A stretch of 64,000 bases of DNA. Source: a virus. Shown here in pieces: positions 30,771 through 39,204 of the stretch (position 1 is its first letter; each line of letters opens with the position of its first letter). Below the pieces are notes generated by a model. It saw only the letters and a list, made by a program, of their open reading frames with translations. It was not told the origin of the DNA and ran no database searches. Position numbers and translations under genes: made by a program. Location: the IMG/VR virus record IMGVR_UViG_3300046010_009647, positions 1 to 64,000 of that record; one strand, written 5' to 3'.

Positions 30771-31112
30771 ATGCACTCCGCTGCAGGCTTCTTAGATGCC
30801 TTTGTTCAAGACGAGGTTAAGTCCCGCTGCATTGATGAAGGAGATTTCGGTGCTCCTCTCGATAATGAAGAAAATGATGTACCCTTATATGATATGTACA
30901 ACCGAGGTTTGGTCGCATGCGAGCAGGGGCTAGAAAGGAATCCGTTGAATCTCGAGGGAGCACGGCCTGGAATGACGGGCTATATCCCCTCAATGGAGCA
31001 GGGTTTGGCGATGGGAGCGTCTCCGAAACCAAGGACTCTGGTGTTGGAACTGGAGGGACCGGAGGAAAAGGAGCAGATGCTGTCAGCAAAACGTCGTGGT
31101 TTGCTCCGGTAG
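30771..31112 (+). CDS. Hypothetical protein overlapping the DUF3310 gene
   Basis: 113 residues from ATG 30771, MHSAAGFLDAFVQDEVKSRC. It overlaps the DUF3310 frame (30917-31408) by 196 nt in another frame. The overlapped part of the DUF3310 protein is Gly/Ser-rich, so one of the two frames there may be an overprint. Confidence 0.45.
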   Translation: MHSAAGFLDAFVQDEVKSRCIDEGDFGAPLDNEENDVPLYDMYNRGLVACEQGLERNPLNLEGARPGMTGYIPSMEQGLAMGASPKPRTLVLELEGPEEKEQMLSAKRRGLLR

Positions 31113-31408
31113 ACGAAGTGAGTGACTGCCCTGGAGGTGTCTGCCCAGTCCCCTGGGCCACCAAAGAAGAGCCTCCTGTGGTCCAAGAGGATGTGGTTAA
31201 TCACCCATCTCACTACACAGATGGCGGCATTGAGTGTATTGAAGCCATTGAAGCAGCTTTGACCGCCGAAGAATTCCGTGGTTACTGTAAAGGCAACAAT
31301 TTAAAGTACACCTGGCGTGAACGCCACAAAGGCGGTACAGAATCACTGAAGAAAGCTCAGTGGTATCTGGACCGCCTCATTCAACTTGACGAAGCTCAGA
31401 AGGGCTGA
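30917..31408 (+). CDS. DUF3310 family protein with N-terminal extension
   Basis: 163 residues. The C-terminal 75 residues carry the DUF3310 signature: VVNHPSHYTDGGIECIEAIE, GNNLKYTWRERHKGG and KKAQWYLDRLI. DUF3310 proteins are small phage proteins annotated as nucleotide kinase-like. The first 85 residues are Gly/Ser/Thr-rich and coincide with the overlap, so a later start is possible. Confidence 0.7.
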   Translation: MRAGARKESVESRGSTAWNDGLYPLNGAGFGDGSVSETKDSGVGTGGTGGKGADAVSKTSWFAPVDEVSDCPGGVCPVPWATKEEPPVVQEDVVNHPSHYTDGGIECIEAIEAALTAEEFRGYCKGNNLKYTWRERHKGGTESLKKAQWYLDRLIQLDEAQKG

Positions 31409-31701
31409 AGTTCATCGTCATCATCATCGTCGTCGTCTCGATATCCACAGGCGGCGGCGAGTTCTGCTAACTCGAGATCGGTTGGATGATCCCAGTCGAT
31501 CTCAATATTTTCTGACGCCATGATATCTTTGATAGCATGCCACTCCATCAAACGTTGGTGATAGAGACTTAGCAGAGCAAAACGGAGTTCTTCCCAAGTC
31601 ATCTCCTCGGACTGGAGTTCAGCTTTGCGCATGGCAAATTGAAGCTCAAGAGGAAGTTCAAACTCCCGTGGCTCGACCGAACGCTCCATTCCACTCTGCA
31701 T
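31396..31701 (-). CDS. NblA-like phycobilisome degradation protein with poly-Asp tail
   Basis: 101 residues. FELPLELQFAMRKAELQSEE, MTWEELRFALLSLYHQRLME and WHAIKDIM fit the NblA layout (L.LEQEF.LR..E..., MS.EQAQE.L..LY.QMM.RE..Y). NblA triggers phycobilisome breakdown, and freshwater cyanophages are known to carry nblA. A C-terminal extension ends RDDDDDDDDELQPF, encoded by a GAC/GAT-type run. A TAGAAT element lies 16 nt upstream. Confidence 0.6.
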   Translation of the reverse strand: MQSGMERSVEPREFELPLELQFAMRKAELQSEEMTWEELRFALLSLYHQRLMEWHAIKDIMASENIEIDWDHPTDLELAELAAACGYRDDDDDDDDELQPF

Positions 31702-31716
31702 TTGCTAGCTGCAATT

Positions 31717-31722
31717 ATTCTA
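31717..31722 (-). promoter_or_regulatory. Recurrent -10-like TAGAAT (site 2)
   Basis: TTAGAATAAT on the minus strand, 16 nt before the NblA-like start. Confidence 0.4.
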
Positions 31723-31725
31723 ATG

Positions 31726-32385
31726 CTAGCCGTTGAATATCAGATCGATGGACTCATCGGCAAAGTCCTGCCATAGATCGTCATCGATACGAAAACTATT
31801 GGCAAATTCGGAAAGGATATAAGGATTGATGCGCTCTTCCAGGGCACGGATTGCGCGTACTTCATGGGGAGCAGCGCTGTAGTTACGGAATGCAGTCAAC
31901 AAGACTTCTGTTGATGCCCAAGGGCTGGTGTCTACATCACGGAGGAAAAGACCCATCTCTTCCCGCCTGCGTTCCAGGAGACCACCAACGACCTTATGGT
32001 TTTGATCAAAGATCCAACGGCTCATCTCCGTGGTGGCACTAGCAAAATCCTCTGCCTCCACATGATCAATGATGTGGCTGTACAAGAAGGACTCCCAACC
32101 AACGGAATGAATGAACGATACTAGAGCCTGGCGCATGTTGTCGTCAAGCCCAAGGTTCTGCCGCTGGAGCTGGGACTCAATGACGCTGACCTCATGGAAG
32201 AGGTACTCAAGAGCTTTCTCCTGGCTGCAACGCTGACCTTGCTTGACGGGAGAACCATCGGGATAGAATTGGGTTCCAAACCCGATGGTGTATGGCTCTG
32301 CACCAGTGTGTGGATCTGCGTATGCCTTTTCGTTAAACCCTTCGTATTTACGAATTAAGTTAATGGCACGCGAAAGATCCGACAT
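31726..32385 (-). CDS. GH24-type lysozyme
   Basis: 219 residues from ATG 32385. IRKYEGFNEKAYADPHTGAE then YTIGFGT gives the E-x8-D-x5-T type active site of T4-like lysozymes. LVSFIHSVGWESF and HKVVGGLLERRREEMGLF complete the fold. The 50-residue C-terminal extension has no known match. It cleaves peptidoglycan. Because a separate endolysin exists, it may be a virion or accessory lysozyme. Confidence 0.8.
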   Translation of the reverse strand: MSDLSRAINLIRKYEGFNEKAYADPHTGAEPYTIGFGTQFYPDGSPVKQGQRCSQEKALEYLFHEVSVIESQLQRQNLGLDDNMRQALVSFIHSVGWESFLYSHIIDHVEAEDFASATTEMSRWIFDQNHKVVGGLLERRREEMGLFLRDVDTSPWASTEVLLTAFRNYSAAPHEVRAIRALEERINPYILSEFANSFRIDDDLWQDFADESIDLIFNG

Positions 32386-32421
32386 GGAGATAACTATTGT
32401 TATCCCCAATATACATAATTT

Positions 32422-32544
32422 TTATTTACCTTGGCCCCTCATCTTTTTACGGCCGTGGCTAGGCAAGGAGTTTCTGCCCTGCCCTTGTCTGGTGCGCTTC
32501 GGTTTGGACTCAAGTCGGACTGTGGTTGATTTGGGTTTGGCCAT
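32422..32544 (-). CDS. 40-residue basic protein
   Basis: MAKPKSTTVRLESKPKRTRQ, ending GRKKMRGQGK. Strongly basic, resembling a short conserved cyanophage protein of unknown role, likely RNA or DNA binding. Found by reading the minus strand in the gap between lysozyme and the next gene. Confidence 0.6.
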   Translation of the reverse strand: MAKPKSTTVRLESKPKRTRQGQGRNSLPSHGRKKMRGQGK

Positions 32545-32580
32545 GGTGTTGTGAAAGCAACGTCAAAAGCTTAGCCCGAA

Positions 32581-32853
32581 TTACCAGGCTTTGCACGACC
32601 AGTAGCCGGCTGTCAGCTTGCTCTTGGGTTCGTCGCAGTTATGTCTAGCGCGAAAATTTTTACGTCGTTCTGGATTGTCTCGTTTGATTTCCATATTGGC
32701 ATCACCAAAGCGTACGATTTTTTCTTCACCATTTTCACACGCTTTTACGACAGACTTTTTACCGCCTTGGATATCACGGCGCGGCTTATTGCACTCCATC
32801 TTATCCTTAGCAATTTTAGACGCTTTTACAGCTTTCTTATGTTGTTCAGACAT
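32581..32853 (-). CDS. DUF6321-like small protein
   Basis: 90 residues. VRFGDANMEIKRDNPERRKN, FRARHNCDEP and AGYWSCKAW match a motif-rich family seen in phages and algal viruses. Two Cys and many basic residues suggest zinc or nucleic-acid binding. ATG overlaps the stop of the 939-residue gene (TAATG). Function unknown. Confidence 0.65.
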   Translation of the reverse strand: MSEQHKKAVKASKIAKDKMECNKPRRDIQGGKKSVVKACENGEEKIVRFGDANMEIKRDNPERRKNFRARHNCDEPKSKLTAGYWSCKAW

Positions 32854-35669
32854 TAACTAAATCCTTTAAAGAGAGATGTAAATTCACCAAGAATCTTTTG
32901 ACCAGACTTAGATTTGTAATCTTCGTCTTTTGTTTCATCTTCAAATAGTTTAAAATAACTAGGCGCAGGTTTTTCTTTTGTTCCAGTAGTACTGGTTTTT
33001 TCTGTATCAAGAAGATTTTGAATGGACAGTAAAGATTCAAAAGGATCCTTACTTGTTAATCCGGCATAACCACCACCCAACTCCAATCCTTTACCACTCT
33101 TACTGAGAAGCTCCATCTCACCTCTATCTATGTCGGGCATAAACTCGGTATAAAAATTATCTTCACTACCTTGGTACCCAGCGCCTTTAAATATCTTGTA
33201 AAGATCTGTCTCATATTTTGAACTTGCTTCTTTTTTGTCTTCCGGACGTTCAATGTATTCAACACCCAGCTCTTCTTGGCTAGGTGTAACTTTCTTTTCG
33301 TTCAAATACTTGATTGATTCACGTATTTGTTTGGCAGCTCCTGTCCTAAAAAATTCAATGATGTACTCCTTGACTTGATCAATCCCCATGTCTTTACTAC
33401 TTAAACCTAATGTTTCAAGCAGCTTGTCCCACTCTTCTTTGTGCTGTTCTGGATCAATTCCTTCAAGTAAACGATCTGCAAATTCTTCTGGTGTGACAAA
33501 GTTTAAAAATGTAACGTCACCAATATTCAATTTTTCATTTGTAATTTCTGGAAGGATTTTGTTTTGGATGTAATCATCGGCATCTTTTAAAGTGATTAAA
33601 TCTTTTGCCGGATCAAACCCATTGGCTGCTCCCTTAACTTGATAGTGGAGTTTTGCGAATTGATTTTTGTCATTGATGTTGAGACCATAATGGTACGCCC
33701 ATTGATTCCACGTCCAGTTGGTACCAGGTACCAGGCTGGTAGCACCTTTGTTTCTTGCTTCTTCCCAGTCTTTATTTATTTGTTCTTTTTGCGTTGTATA
33801 TTTTGTTAACTTTGGGTCATCTTTTTCAAAATTACCTGTGGGATTCCAGTAAAAATCAGCATTGAAGTTCAAAGGCGCAGTACTACGGACGCCATCTAGG
33901 TAAGCCTTGGCCCTTACATCAGCAATGTCTCTTAAAGAATCAAGGGCACTTTGTGTTTGGAAAACGTTTTGTTCATTTTGCTTTACATCCATGTAGCTAA
34001 TGAATTCACTCATTGAACGTGAAGTATCAAACCTTGGTTTCAAGTAGCGATCAATATAGTCTTTTGCAAATTCTGCGTCGACAGTATACGTTTTACTTGG
34101 ATCTAATGGATCAGTAACGGTCATGCCTCCTTCATAACCTTTTGTTAGTTCACCATCAAACCATTTTTGCCAGTTATAGACTGCCGTGCTTCTGCTTGGT
34201 ATCCCTGTTGCTCTTTCTAGACTCTTTTCTAAACCTTCTTGAATATCTTCTGGATCTCCCATCCAGCCCAATACGCCACCGATACCAGTGTCACCAAGTA
34301 AAGAATTTGCTAAAGACTCATTAACGGCAACGACTTCTTTTAGTCCAGGCAAATTTGTATACATATCAAACGCCTGTTCTTTTTGTTTTGCAATCCTTAG
34401 TTGATTGGCAGCTTTCTTCAGAGAATCGCTTGTTAAAGAACCAAATACTTGCTGTTGTTGTTGTTCCTTTTCCCCTAAAACGCCGGAGAGTCTTCCTTCT
34501 AAATAGGTTGTTCCTTTGTTGACTTTTATCTTGTCACGTAAACGATCAGGAATATAGTCAAGTGTTGGAACAGCTAATGTTCCATTGTCATATTCTTTCT
34601 TTTGATCGCTGGGCAAAGAGCTGTACCATTCTTTTAAAACAGCAGGGTCTTGCGCTTTAGCCCAGTCTTTTATGTTGTCAAACCTATCTGCTAAGCCAAG
34701 AACTTGATCACGATATTGTTGATAATCAGCATCTGTTAGATACTCTTTATAGTTCTCAGTTATGTTTGGACGTTCTGCAGCATTACCGCGATCTCCTGCA
34801 GCCTTTCCTTGTGTTGTGTAGTACCAGTGCAGGTAAGAATCCCTGTTGAATCTACCAACAACATCTAAATCCGGAATGTATTGACCTGCGACGTATAGCG
34901 ACGTTTGAGCCTGGTCCCATTGACGTTGCGCTTCTTGTCCACCGTTTGTATTTAGACGATAGTAAGAGGCATCAAAACCACCCGTAGGTGGTTGAGCACC
35001 TTGTGATCTGCCGTCCCAAGGCGTTACTTTCTTTTGGTAAGAAGCTGATAAGACATTAATTCCATTGTTCTGTACAAGATCAGCAAATTTAACATCTCCA
35101 AGGGAGGATCCAACTCCTTCCATCAGGGACTTGTAATTCCCTGGTTTAGCATTATTAAACTTTGCTACTACATTGTTATAGCTTGAAAGGGCTCCTTGGC
35201 CGATTAAAGAAGAATTAGCAATGAATACATTACCATTACCATCAACGCTTAGTTTTGCACCAGGGAGTACGCGGTCTTCGTTGGAACCTCCCCTTTTGGT
35301 CCAGTGATCTGACCCGTACGCATCGGAAGCGCTTTCATTACTTGCAGGATAACCATTGCGATCCTGGTAGACCATGACAGTGGTATATGAACCACGGCCA
35401 TTTACGCCTGGTTGATCAGGAAAACCATTTGTATTTACAACTTTGGGAGTCGCTCTTCCCTCTCGTGTGCCATAGTCTTGGTAATGCTTGTAACCCCAAT
35501 CCCATTTAGCTACACCTGTTTTTGCGTTTTCGGCTTGCCATGCCGCACTTAAGTCAGGATTTACATCAACATATTGCGCCCAATGAATATTATTTCTATC
35601 GTTTAACCAGCTATTGTATCCATTCCTAAGATCGCCATAAGTAGATACGTATTCACTAAATAAGCCCAT
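32853..35669 (-). CDS. Large virion structural protein
   Basis: 939 residues from ATG 35669. The N-terminal part has repeats of the type HWAQYVDVNPDLSAAWQAEN and KHYQDYGTREGR, recalling bacterial DUF4214/hemolysin-like YxxxNPDL motifs. The middle and C-terminus are helical and charged, ending FTSLFKGFS. No enzymatic motif. Size and place in the late operon suggest an internal or tail-tip protein. TAATG overlaps join it to the genes on both sides. Confidence 0.65.
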   Translation of the reverse strand: MGLFSEYVSTYGDLRNGYNSWLNDRNNIHWAQYVDVNPDLSAAWQAENAKTGVAKWDWGYKHYQDYGTREGRATPKVVNTNGFPDQPGVNGRGSYTTVMVYQDRNGYPASNESASDAYGSDHWTKRGGSNEDRVLPGAKLSVDGNGNVFIANSSLIGQGALSSYNNVVAKFNNAKPGNYKSLMEGVGSSLGDVKFADLVQNNGINVLSASYQKKVTPWDGRSQGAQPPTGGFDASYYRLNTNGGQEAQRQWDQAQTSLYVAGQYIPDLDVVGRFNRDSYLHWYYTTQGKAAGDRGNAAERPNITENYKEYLTDADYQQYRDQVLGLADRFDNIKDWAKAQDPAVLKEWYSSLPSDQKKEYDNGTLAVPTLDYIPDRLRDKIKVNKGTTYLEGRLSGVLGEKEQQQQQVFGSLTSDSLKKAANQLRIAKQKEQAFDMYTNLPGLKEVVAVNESLANSLLGDTGIGGVLGWMGDPEDIQEGLEKSLERATGIPSRSTAVYNWQKWFDGELTKGYEGGMTVTDPLDPSKTYTVDAEFAKDYIDRYLKPRFDTSRSMSEFISYMDVKQNEQNVFQTQSALDSLRDIADVRAKAYLDGVRSTAPLNFNADFYWNPTGNFEKDDPKLTKYTTQKEQINKDWEEARNKGATSLVPGTNWTWNQWAYHYGLNINDKNQFAKLHYQVKGAANGFDPAKDLITLKDADDYIQNKILPEITNEKLNIGDVTFLNFVTPEEFADRLLEGIDPEQHKEEWDKLLETLGLSSKDMGIDQVKEYIIEFFRTGAAKQIRESIKYLNEKKVTPSQEELGVEYIERPEDKKEASSKYETDLYKIFKGAGYQGSEDNFYTEFMPDIDRGEMELLSKSGKGLELGGGYAGLTSKDPFESLLSIQNLLDTEKTSTTGTKEKPAPSYFKLFEDETKDEDYKSKSGQKILGEFTSLFKGFS

Positions 35670-36007
35670 TAGCACTCACCAAAAATAAAAACAGCTTCTT
35701 GTTTGATCCAGGCTTCAATCCTATCAAGGTTTACAGAAGAAAAGAACTCTTGTCTTTCAAACCAATTCTTCATATCTTCTGATCCTTTGTGTGCGTTGCA
35801 GCGACGACAGCAAGGAAGTAAGTTATGTCGGTTAGAAGAGCCGGACTTAAAGCGTGGGATGATGTGATCCAGGCTTGTGGCAGCATCGCCACAATAACCA
35901 CACTTATGATCCCAGGCTTGATATATACTTTCTCTGAAACGTTTCTTGGCAAGTTTGGGTGTTAATTCAACTAGCAGGGCGAGGGGCTCGTGCTCGTTGC
36001 AAAACAT
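35669..36007 (-). CDS. HNH endonuclease
   Basis: 112 residues. CGYC, LDHIIPRFKSGSSNRHNLLP and CCRRCNAHKG form a classic zinc-bound HNH nuclease. It is wedged in the virion operon, its stop overlapping the next ATG (TAATG), typical of a free-standing homing endonuclease. A TAGAAT element is 22 nt upstream. Confidence 0.85.
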   Translation of the reverse strand: MFCNEHEPLALLVELTPKLAKKRFRESIYQAWDHKCGYCGDAATSLDHIIPRFKSGSSNRHNLLPCCRRCNAHKGSEDMKNWFERQEFFSSVNLDRIEAWIKQEAVFIFGEC

Positions 36008-36029
36008 GCTCTTCGATTGCCGTTAATTT

Positions 36030-36035
36030 ATTCTA
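36030..36035 (-). promoter_or_regulatory. Recurrent -10-like TAGAAT (site 3)
   Basis: TTAGAATAAA on the minus strand, 22 nt before ATG 36007. Confidence 0.4.
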
Positions 36036-36091
36036 ATTTCCCTACACAGTTTCGCGGTCACAACAAAGAGATAAAACTTTTCTTAAGACCG

Positions 36092-36119
36092 TTGACAGGG
36101 CCTTGACTCGCGATAGGGT
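36092..36119 (+). promoter_or_regulatory. Candidate promoter of the HTH gene
   Basis: TTGACA at 36092-36097, a 16-nt spacer, then TAGGGT at 36114-36119, 24 nt before ATG 36144. This is one of the few full -35 boxes seen in the window. Confidence 0.45.
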
Positions 36120-36143
36120 ATGTAGGTAACGACTGCCACACCA

Positions 36144-36362
36144 ATGGCTAAGCACCCTGGCTGGGTCTCTGCTCAGCAACTTGAAGAACTCCTTGGGGTT
36201 GACCGCAAGACGCTCTTCAAGTACCGCGACGACGGCACCTTGAAGCTTGGTCCACACTACGCGGCATTTCCGGAGACCCGTTCCAGGGACAGCTATCGTT
36301 GGAATGTGACAGCAGTCAGGCGACACCTGCAAAAGCAGGGTATGATGCCGGTAGCCGCTTGA
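36144..36362 (+). CDS. Small HTH (excisionase/MerR-like) regulator
   Basis: 72 residues. WVSAQQLEELLGVDRKTLFK then YRDDGTLKLGPHYAAF is a helix-turn-helix with wing, followed by SYRWNVTAVRRHL. A lone plus-strand gene with its own promoter inside the minus-strand late block, so probably a regulator. It converges with the integrase-like fragment, overlapping by 47 nt. Confidence 0.7.
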   Translation: MAKHPGWVSAQQLEELLGVDRKTLFKYRDDGTLKLGPHYAAFPETRSRDSYRWNVTAVRRHLQKQGMMPVAA

Positions 36363-36738
36363 CCCGCCTATAGTGATTCTTGCGCATTTTGTGAGCAATG
36401 ACTAAGTCAGTAATGTTGAGTTCAACATTCTGAAAAGCCATTGCCTCATACATGGACGAACTGATGGACGGCAAGCAGCTCTGCAAATCGCAGGGCTGTT
36501 TTTCTTTTAGACCAAACAAGAAAACCCACTGTGGATGTAGTGGGCGGACAAGTCGCTTTTTACCGGGGACAGATATGGAAAGATCTGGTCCCCAATCAAG
36601 GTCAATTAGTTCTTCTGGTTTAAGGCCATAGGTTGCAACCATGCCGTAAAGCCAGGCAATCTCTTTTGTTTTTCTGCTGGATGCTAAGCGGAAATATTCA
36701 TCCACAATCCGCTGATCCAGGGGCGGTTGGTGGTTCAT
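36316..36738 (-). CDS. Integrase-like fragment (tyrosine recombinase fold?)
   Basis: 140 residues. WLYGMVATYGLKPEELIDLD resembles the first catalytic-domain helix of tyrosine recombinases, but Lys stands where the catalytic Arg of G(L/M)R is expected, and neither the HxxR box nor a terminal Tyr is evident. The part GKKRLVRPLHPQW fits the next strand. Probably an inactive relic or a DNA-binding derivative. Assignment is tentative. Confidence 0.4.
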   Translation of the reverse strand: MNHQPPLDQRIVDEYFRLASSRKTKEIAWLYGMVATYGLKPEELIDLDWGPDLSISVPGKKRLVRPLHPQWVFLFGLKEKQPCDLQSCLPSISSSMYEAMAFQNVELNITDLVIAHKMRKNHYRRVKRLPASYPAFAGVA

Positions 36739-36850
36739 GTGTTGTATGAGCTAAGTACCTGCACCATATCGAACGGTGGGCTTGGCTCGCAAGGGGTAAA
36801 GAAAACCTTAATAAGTCTCGTGAGACTTAAATACAAGTATAACGTAAGTG

Positions 36851-38380
36851 TTATGGTTTGTAAGGAAGGCCGTTCTTGTCGAACATCGTGAAACCTTGCA
36901 TCACAATAAATTGAGTTGGGACATTGAATAGTTTTTGCATCATTGGCATCATCATTGGAGATTGGCAGTTATATGGCGGTACATCCATTTGGGATAATGA
37001 AAAACGATTCAAGTCGGATGCCAGTGCTTCTTTCTGCTCATTCTCTGTTTGATCAACAAGTTTTTGTTCCCACGCTGCCATGCTCCCAACACCTACAGGG
37101 AAATCAGAAGGCTCGGGCGGGAATGTATTATCTGCAAACTTAAGTGCGTAGATGTGTTTGCAATAACGTAATTCATCGAGCAGTGGTTCCCAATTATCTG
37201 TTAAAGATGTGACGGTTCCTCTGTCACTACTGTAATCTTGATAGGCAGGCATTCCATCTGACGCAGTACCAGGGATGGCGGGGTTTGGTGTCTTCCTAGT
37301 GTAAGTTGCGCCAAAATCTCTGTATACACCAGGGTTGTCGCGTGTTGCGTTACGATCCACCTTGGATGGGGCAACGTCAAAAGGAAGTGTAAAACCACTA
37401 GGTGCATAGACAGTCATCTGCCTGTTTACGGCTGCAACCGTCATGGCACTGTTGTTTAAGACACCTGCCAGTGTGGTTTCTTCGTAACGACCGGGCTTGA
37501 TTGAAGAAGCACCACTGCGTGGATACAGTTTCTTGATGGGTTTGGTGATGTCACGCATGAAGGCAAAATCACGGTGCGTAAAGTCTTGACACGAACAACA
37601 AAACCTTGCACCTGTAATGAGATAACGCCCAATCGTAAAGGGCTGTGGAGCAGGGGAAATATACTCTTTGTCTGGTGTAACTTGAACAGATCCCGATTTG
37701 CGTACCGTTAATACACCCGTCGTTGGGTTTGTAGCAACCAAGACGGCCTGGATATAGCCATATCGCTTTTGCGTTTGTGGGTCAATAGTGTCGCGATCAA
37801 TGATTTCTCCGTCAACAGAAATGACACGATCTTCAAGGATCTCACTATTTAACGGTGTCAAACCACCTGGTACCCCTGGAACCGCAACAAAGAATGGCGG
37901 AGGAAGTGGGTTGCCTGCACTCCAGGAACCAGCAAGTTTTACGTACCAGTTATTTGCATCTTCTGTAATTGATTCAACGAATAGCCTTTGATTGGTAATG
38001 GGATCTTTTAGTTTGTCGCTACGCATGGATCCGGCATAACGCCAGCCAGCCCAGTGCATACCCATCTCTTTGTTCCTAGTCGGGAACCCGACAAAAGTCC
38101 CGGATACAACAGGAGATGGATTAACAACAGAACTTGGCGTGCCAGATGGCACGGGAATTTGATATTGGAATGGGTAATTGTATCCGTTGTCGAAGAAAGT
38201 TGCTGTTGCTAGTTCATAGCCACGGCGCCAACGAGACCACGCAGACTCTCTATTGGCAGAGTAAATAGAATCTGGAACTGAGCCCTTAGAGAATTCAGTC
38301 GTTATCGGTTTAACGGACCGTGGATCAAAAACCTCGGACCGACTGAAATTACCAAAAGAGCTTCCACTCTTTTTGGCCAT
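36851..38380 (-). CDS. Virion structural protein with Cys cluster
   Basis: 509 residues. Beta-rich, with repeated GTP/PVPSG turns. FCCSCQDFTHRDFAFMRDIT is a SWIM-like CxC...H motif near residue 270 that could bind zinc. The C-terminus is helical and Met-rich (SPMMMPMMQKLF). Separated by 2 nt from the next gene. A tail or baseplate-like role is inferred from position. Family not recognised. Confidence 0.6.
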   Translation of the reverse strand: MAKKSGSSFGNFSRSEVFDPRSVKPITTEFSKGSVPDSIYSANRESAWSRWRRGYELATATFFDNGYNYPFQYQIPVPSGTPSSVVNPSPVVSGTFVGFPTRNKEMGMHWAGWRYAGSMRSDKLKDPITNQRLFVESITEDANNWYVKLAGSWSAGNPLPPPFFVAVPGVPGGLTPLNSEILEDRVISVDGEIIDRDTIDPQTQKRYGYIQAVLVATNPTTGVLTVRKSGSVQVTPDKEYISPAPQPFTIGRYLITGARFCCSCQDFTHRDFAFMRDITKPIKKLYPRSGASSIKPGRYEETTLAGVLNNSAMTVAAVNRQMTVYAPSGFTLPFDVAPSKVDRNATRDNPGVYRDFGATYTRKTPNPAIPGTASDGMPAYQDYSSDRGTVTSLTDNWEPLLDELRYCKHIYALKFADNTFPPEPSDFPVGVGSMAAWEQKLVDQTENEQKEALASDLNRFSLSQMDVPPYNCQSPMMMPMMQKLFNVPTQFIVMQGFTMFDKNGLPYKP

Positions 38381-38382
38381 AA

Positions 38383-39162
38383 TCAGAAGAAGCCGCCTTG
38401 GGCAAGGATATGAGCCCCTGGGATGTAGCCGGAAACGTTGGGACCATCAGGGAACACACCAACGTAAATGCGGTCACCTCGCTCCAGGTAAACACCTTTA
38501 TTGCGTAACGGAGCAGTAGGACCTAATCCAGTGGTATTACCAGCTTGTGCAACAGGAGCGGCAAGTTGTGGCATCAGATCTGAGCAGTCAACTGTGCCAC
38601 TGTTGGCAGGGAGAGTCTTGGCGAAGAGTACGCGGTAATCACCTGACGCAGGGATAGGTACGGTCGTACCACGGGTTTGGTAGAACACAAAAGTTACCGC
38701 CGGCTGGTAGCCGTAAGCAACACCATTGAACAGGAAACCGCTCGATGTACCACCAGAGTACACAAGAGACGTATTAACGCCCGTTAGTGTTGCACCACCA
38801 GTATATGTGTAATAGCCGTAACCACTTGCGGCAGGAGTGGTCAAGACCCCAGTGGCAGCAACAAACACAACCTGACCACTGACAAGAGATACAACAGTGC
38901 CAGAAGTCGAAGCGTTAACGGTGTAATCTGGGCCACGATAGAAATCATTGCGGCTGATCGTAATGGAATCAACAATACCGCCGTTGTTATTATCCTCTTG
39001 CAGAGCAGCATCCATATCGACCAAGATCGATGGAGCCTGGCCGCCCTGTACAAAAAGGGTATTGGCAGTAGAACTACCAACTGTCTGTGTCGTTACACGA
39101 ACCGAATCGAATAACGGACGATCAATAAGCAATGGTTGCTTGTTGGTGCTAGTCGACGCCAA
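38383..39162 (-). CDS. Virion structural protein
   Basis: 259 residues starting at a TTG. Thr/Ser/Val-rich beta protein with VVSLVSGQVVFVAATGVLTT and GYGYYTYTGGATL. Composition matches the gene at 42743-43534 next to the capsid gene, so the two may be decoration or tail-tube type proteins. A TAGAAT element lies 30 nt upstream. Confidence 0.55.
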   Translation of the reverse strand: MASTSTNKQPLLIDRPLFDSVRVTTQTVGSSTANTLFVQGGQAPSILVDMDAALQEDNNNGGIVDSITISRNDFYRGPDYTVNASTSGTVVSLVSGQVVFVAATGVLTTPAASGYGYYTYTGGATLTGVNTSLVYSGGTSSGFLFNGVAYGYQPAVTFVFYQTRGTTVPIPASGDYRVLFAKTLPANSGTVDCSDLMPQLAAPVAQAGNTTGLGPTAPLRNKGVYLERGDRIYVGVFPDGPNVSGYIPGAHILAQGGFF

Positions 39163-39191
39163 TGTTCTACTGCGCTTTTACTGATTCGTTT

Positions 39192-39197
39192 ATTCTA
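39192..39197 (-). promoter_or_regulatory. Recurrent -10-like TAGAAT (site 4)
   Basis: TTAGAATAAA on the minus strand before the gene ending at 38383. Confidence 0.4.
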
Positions 39198-39204
39198 ACT
39201 TGTT

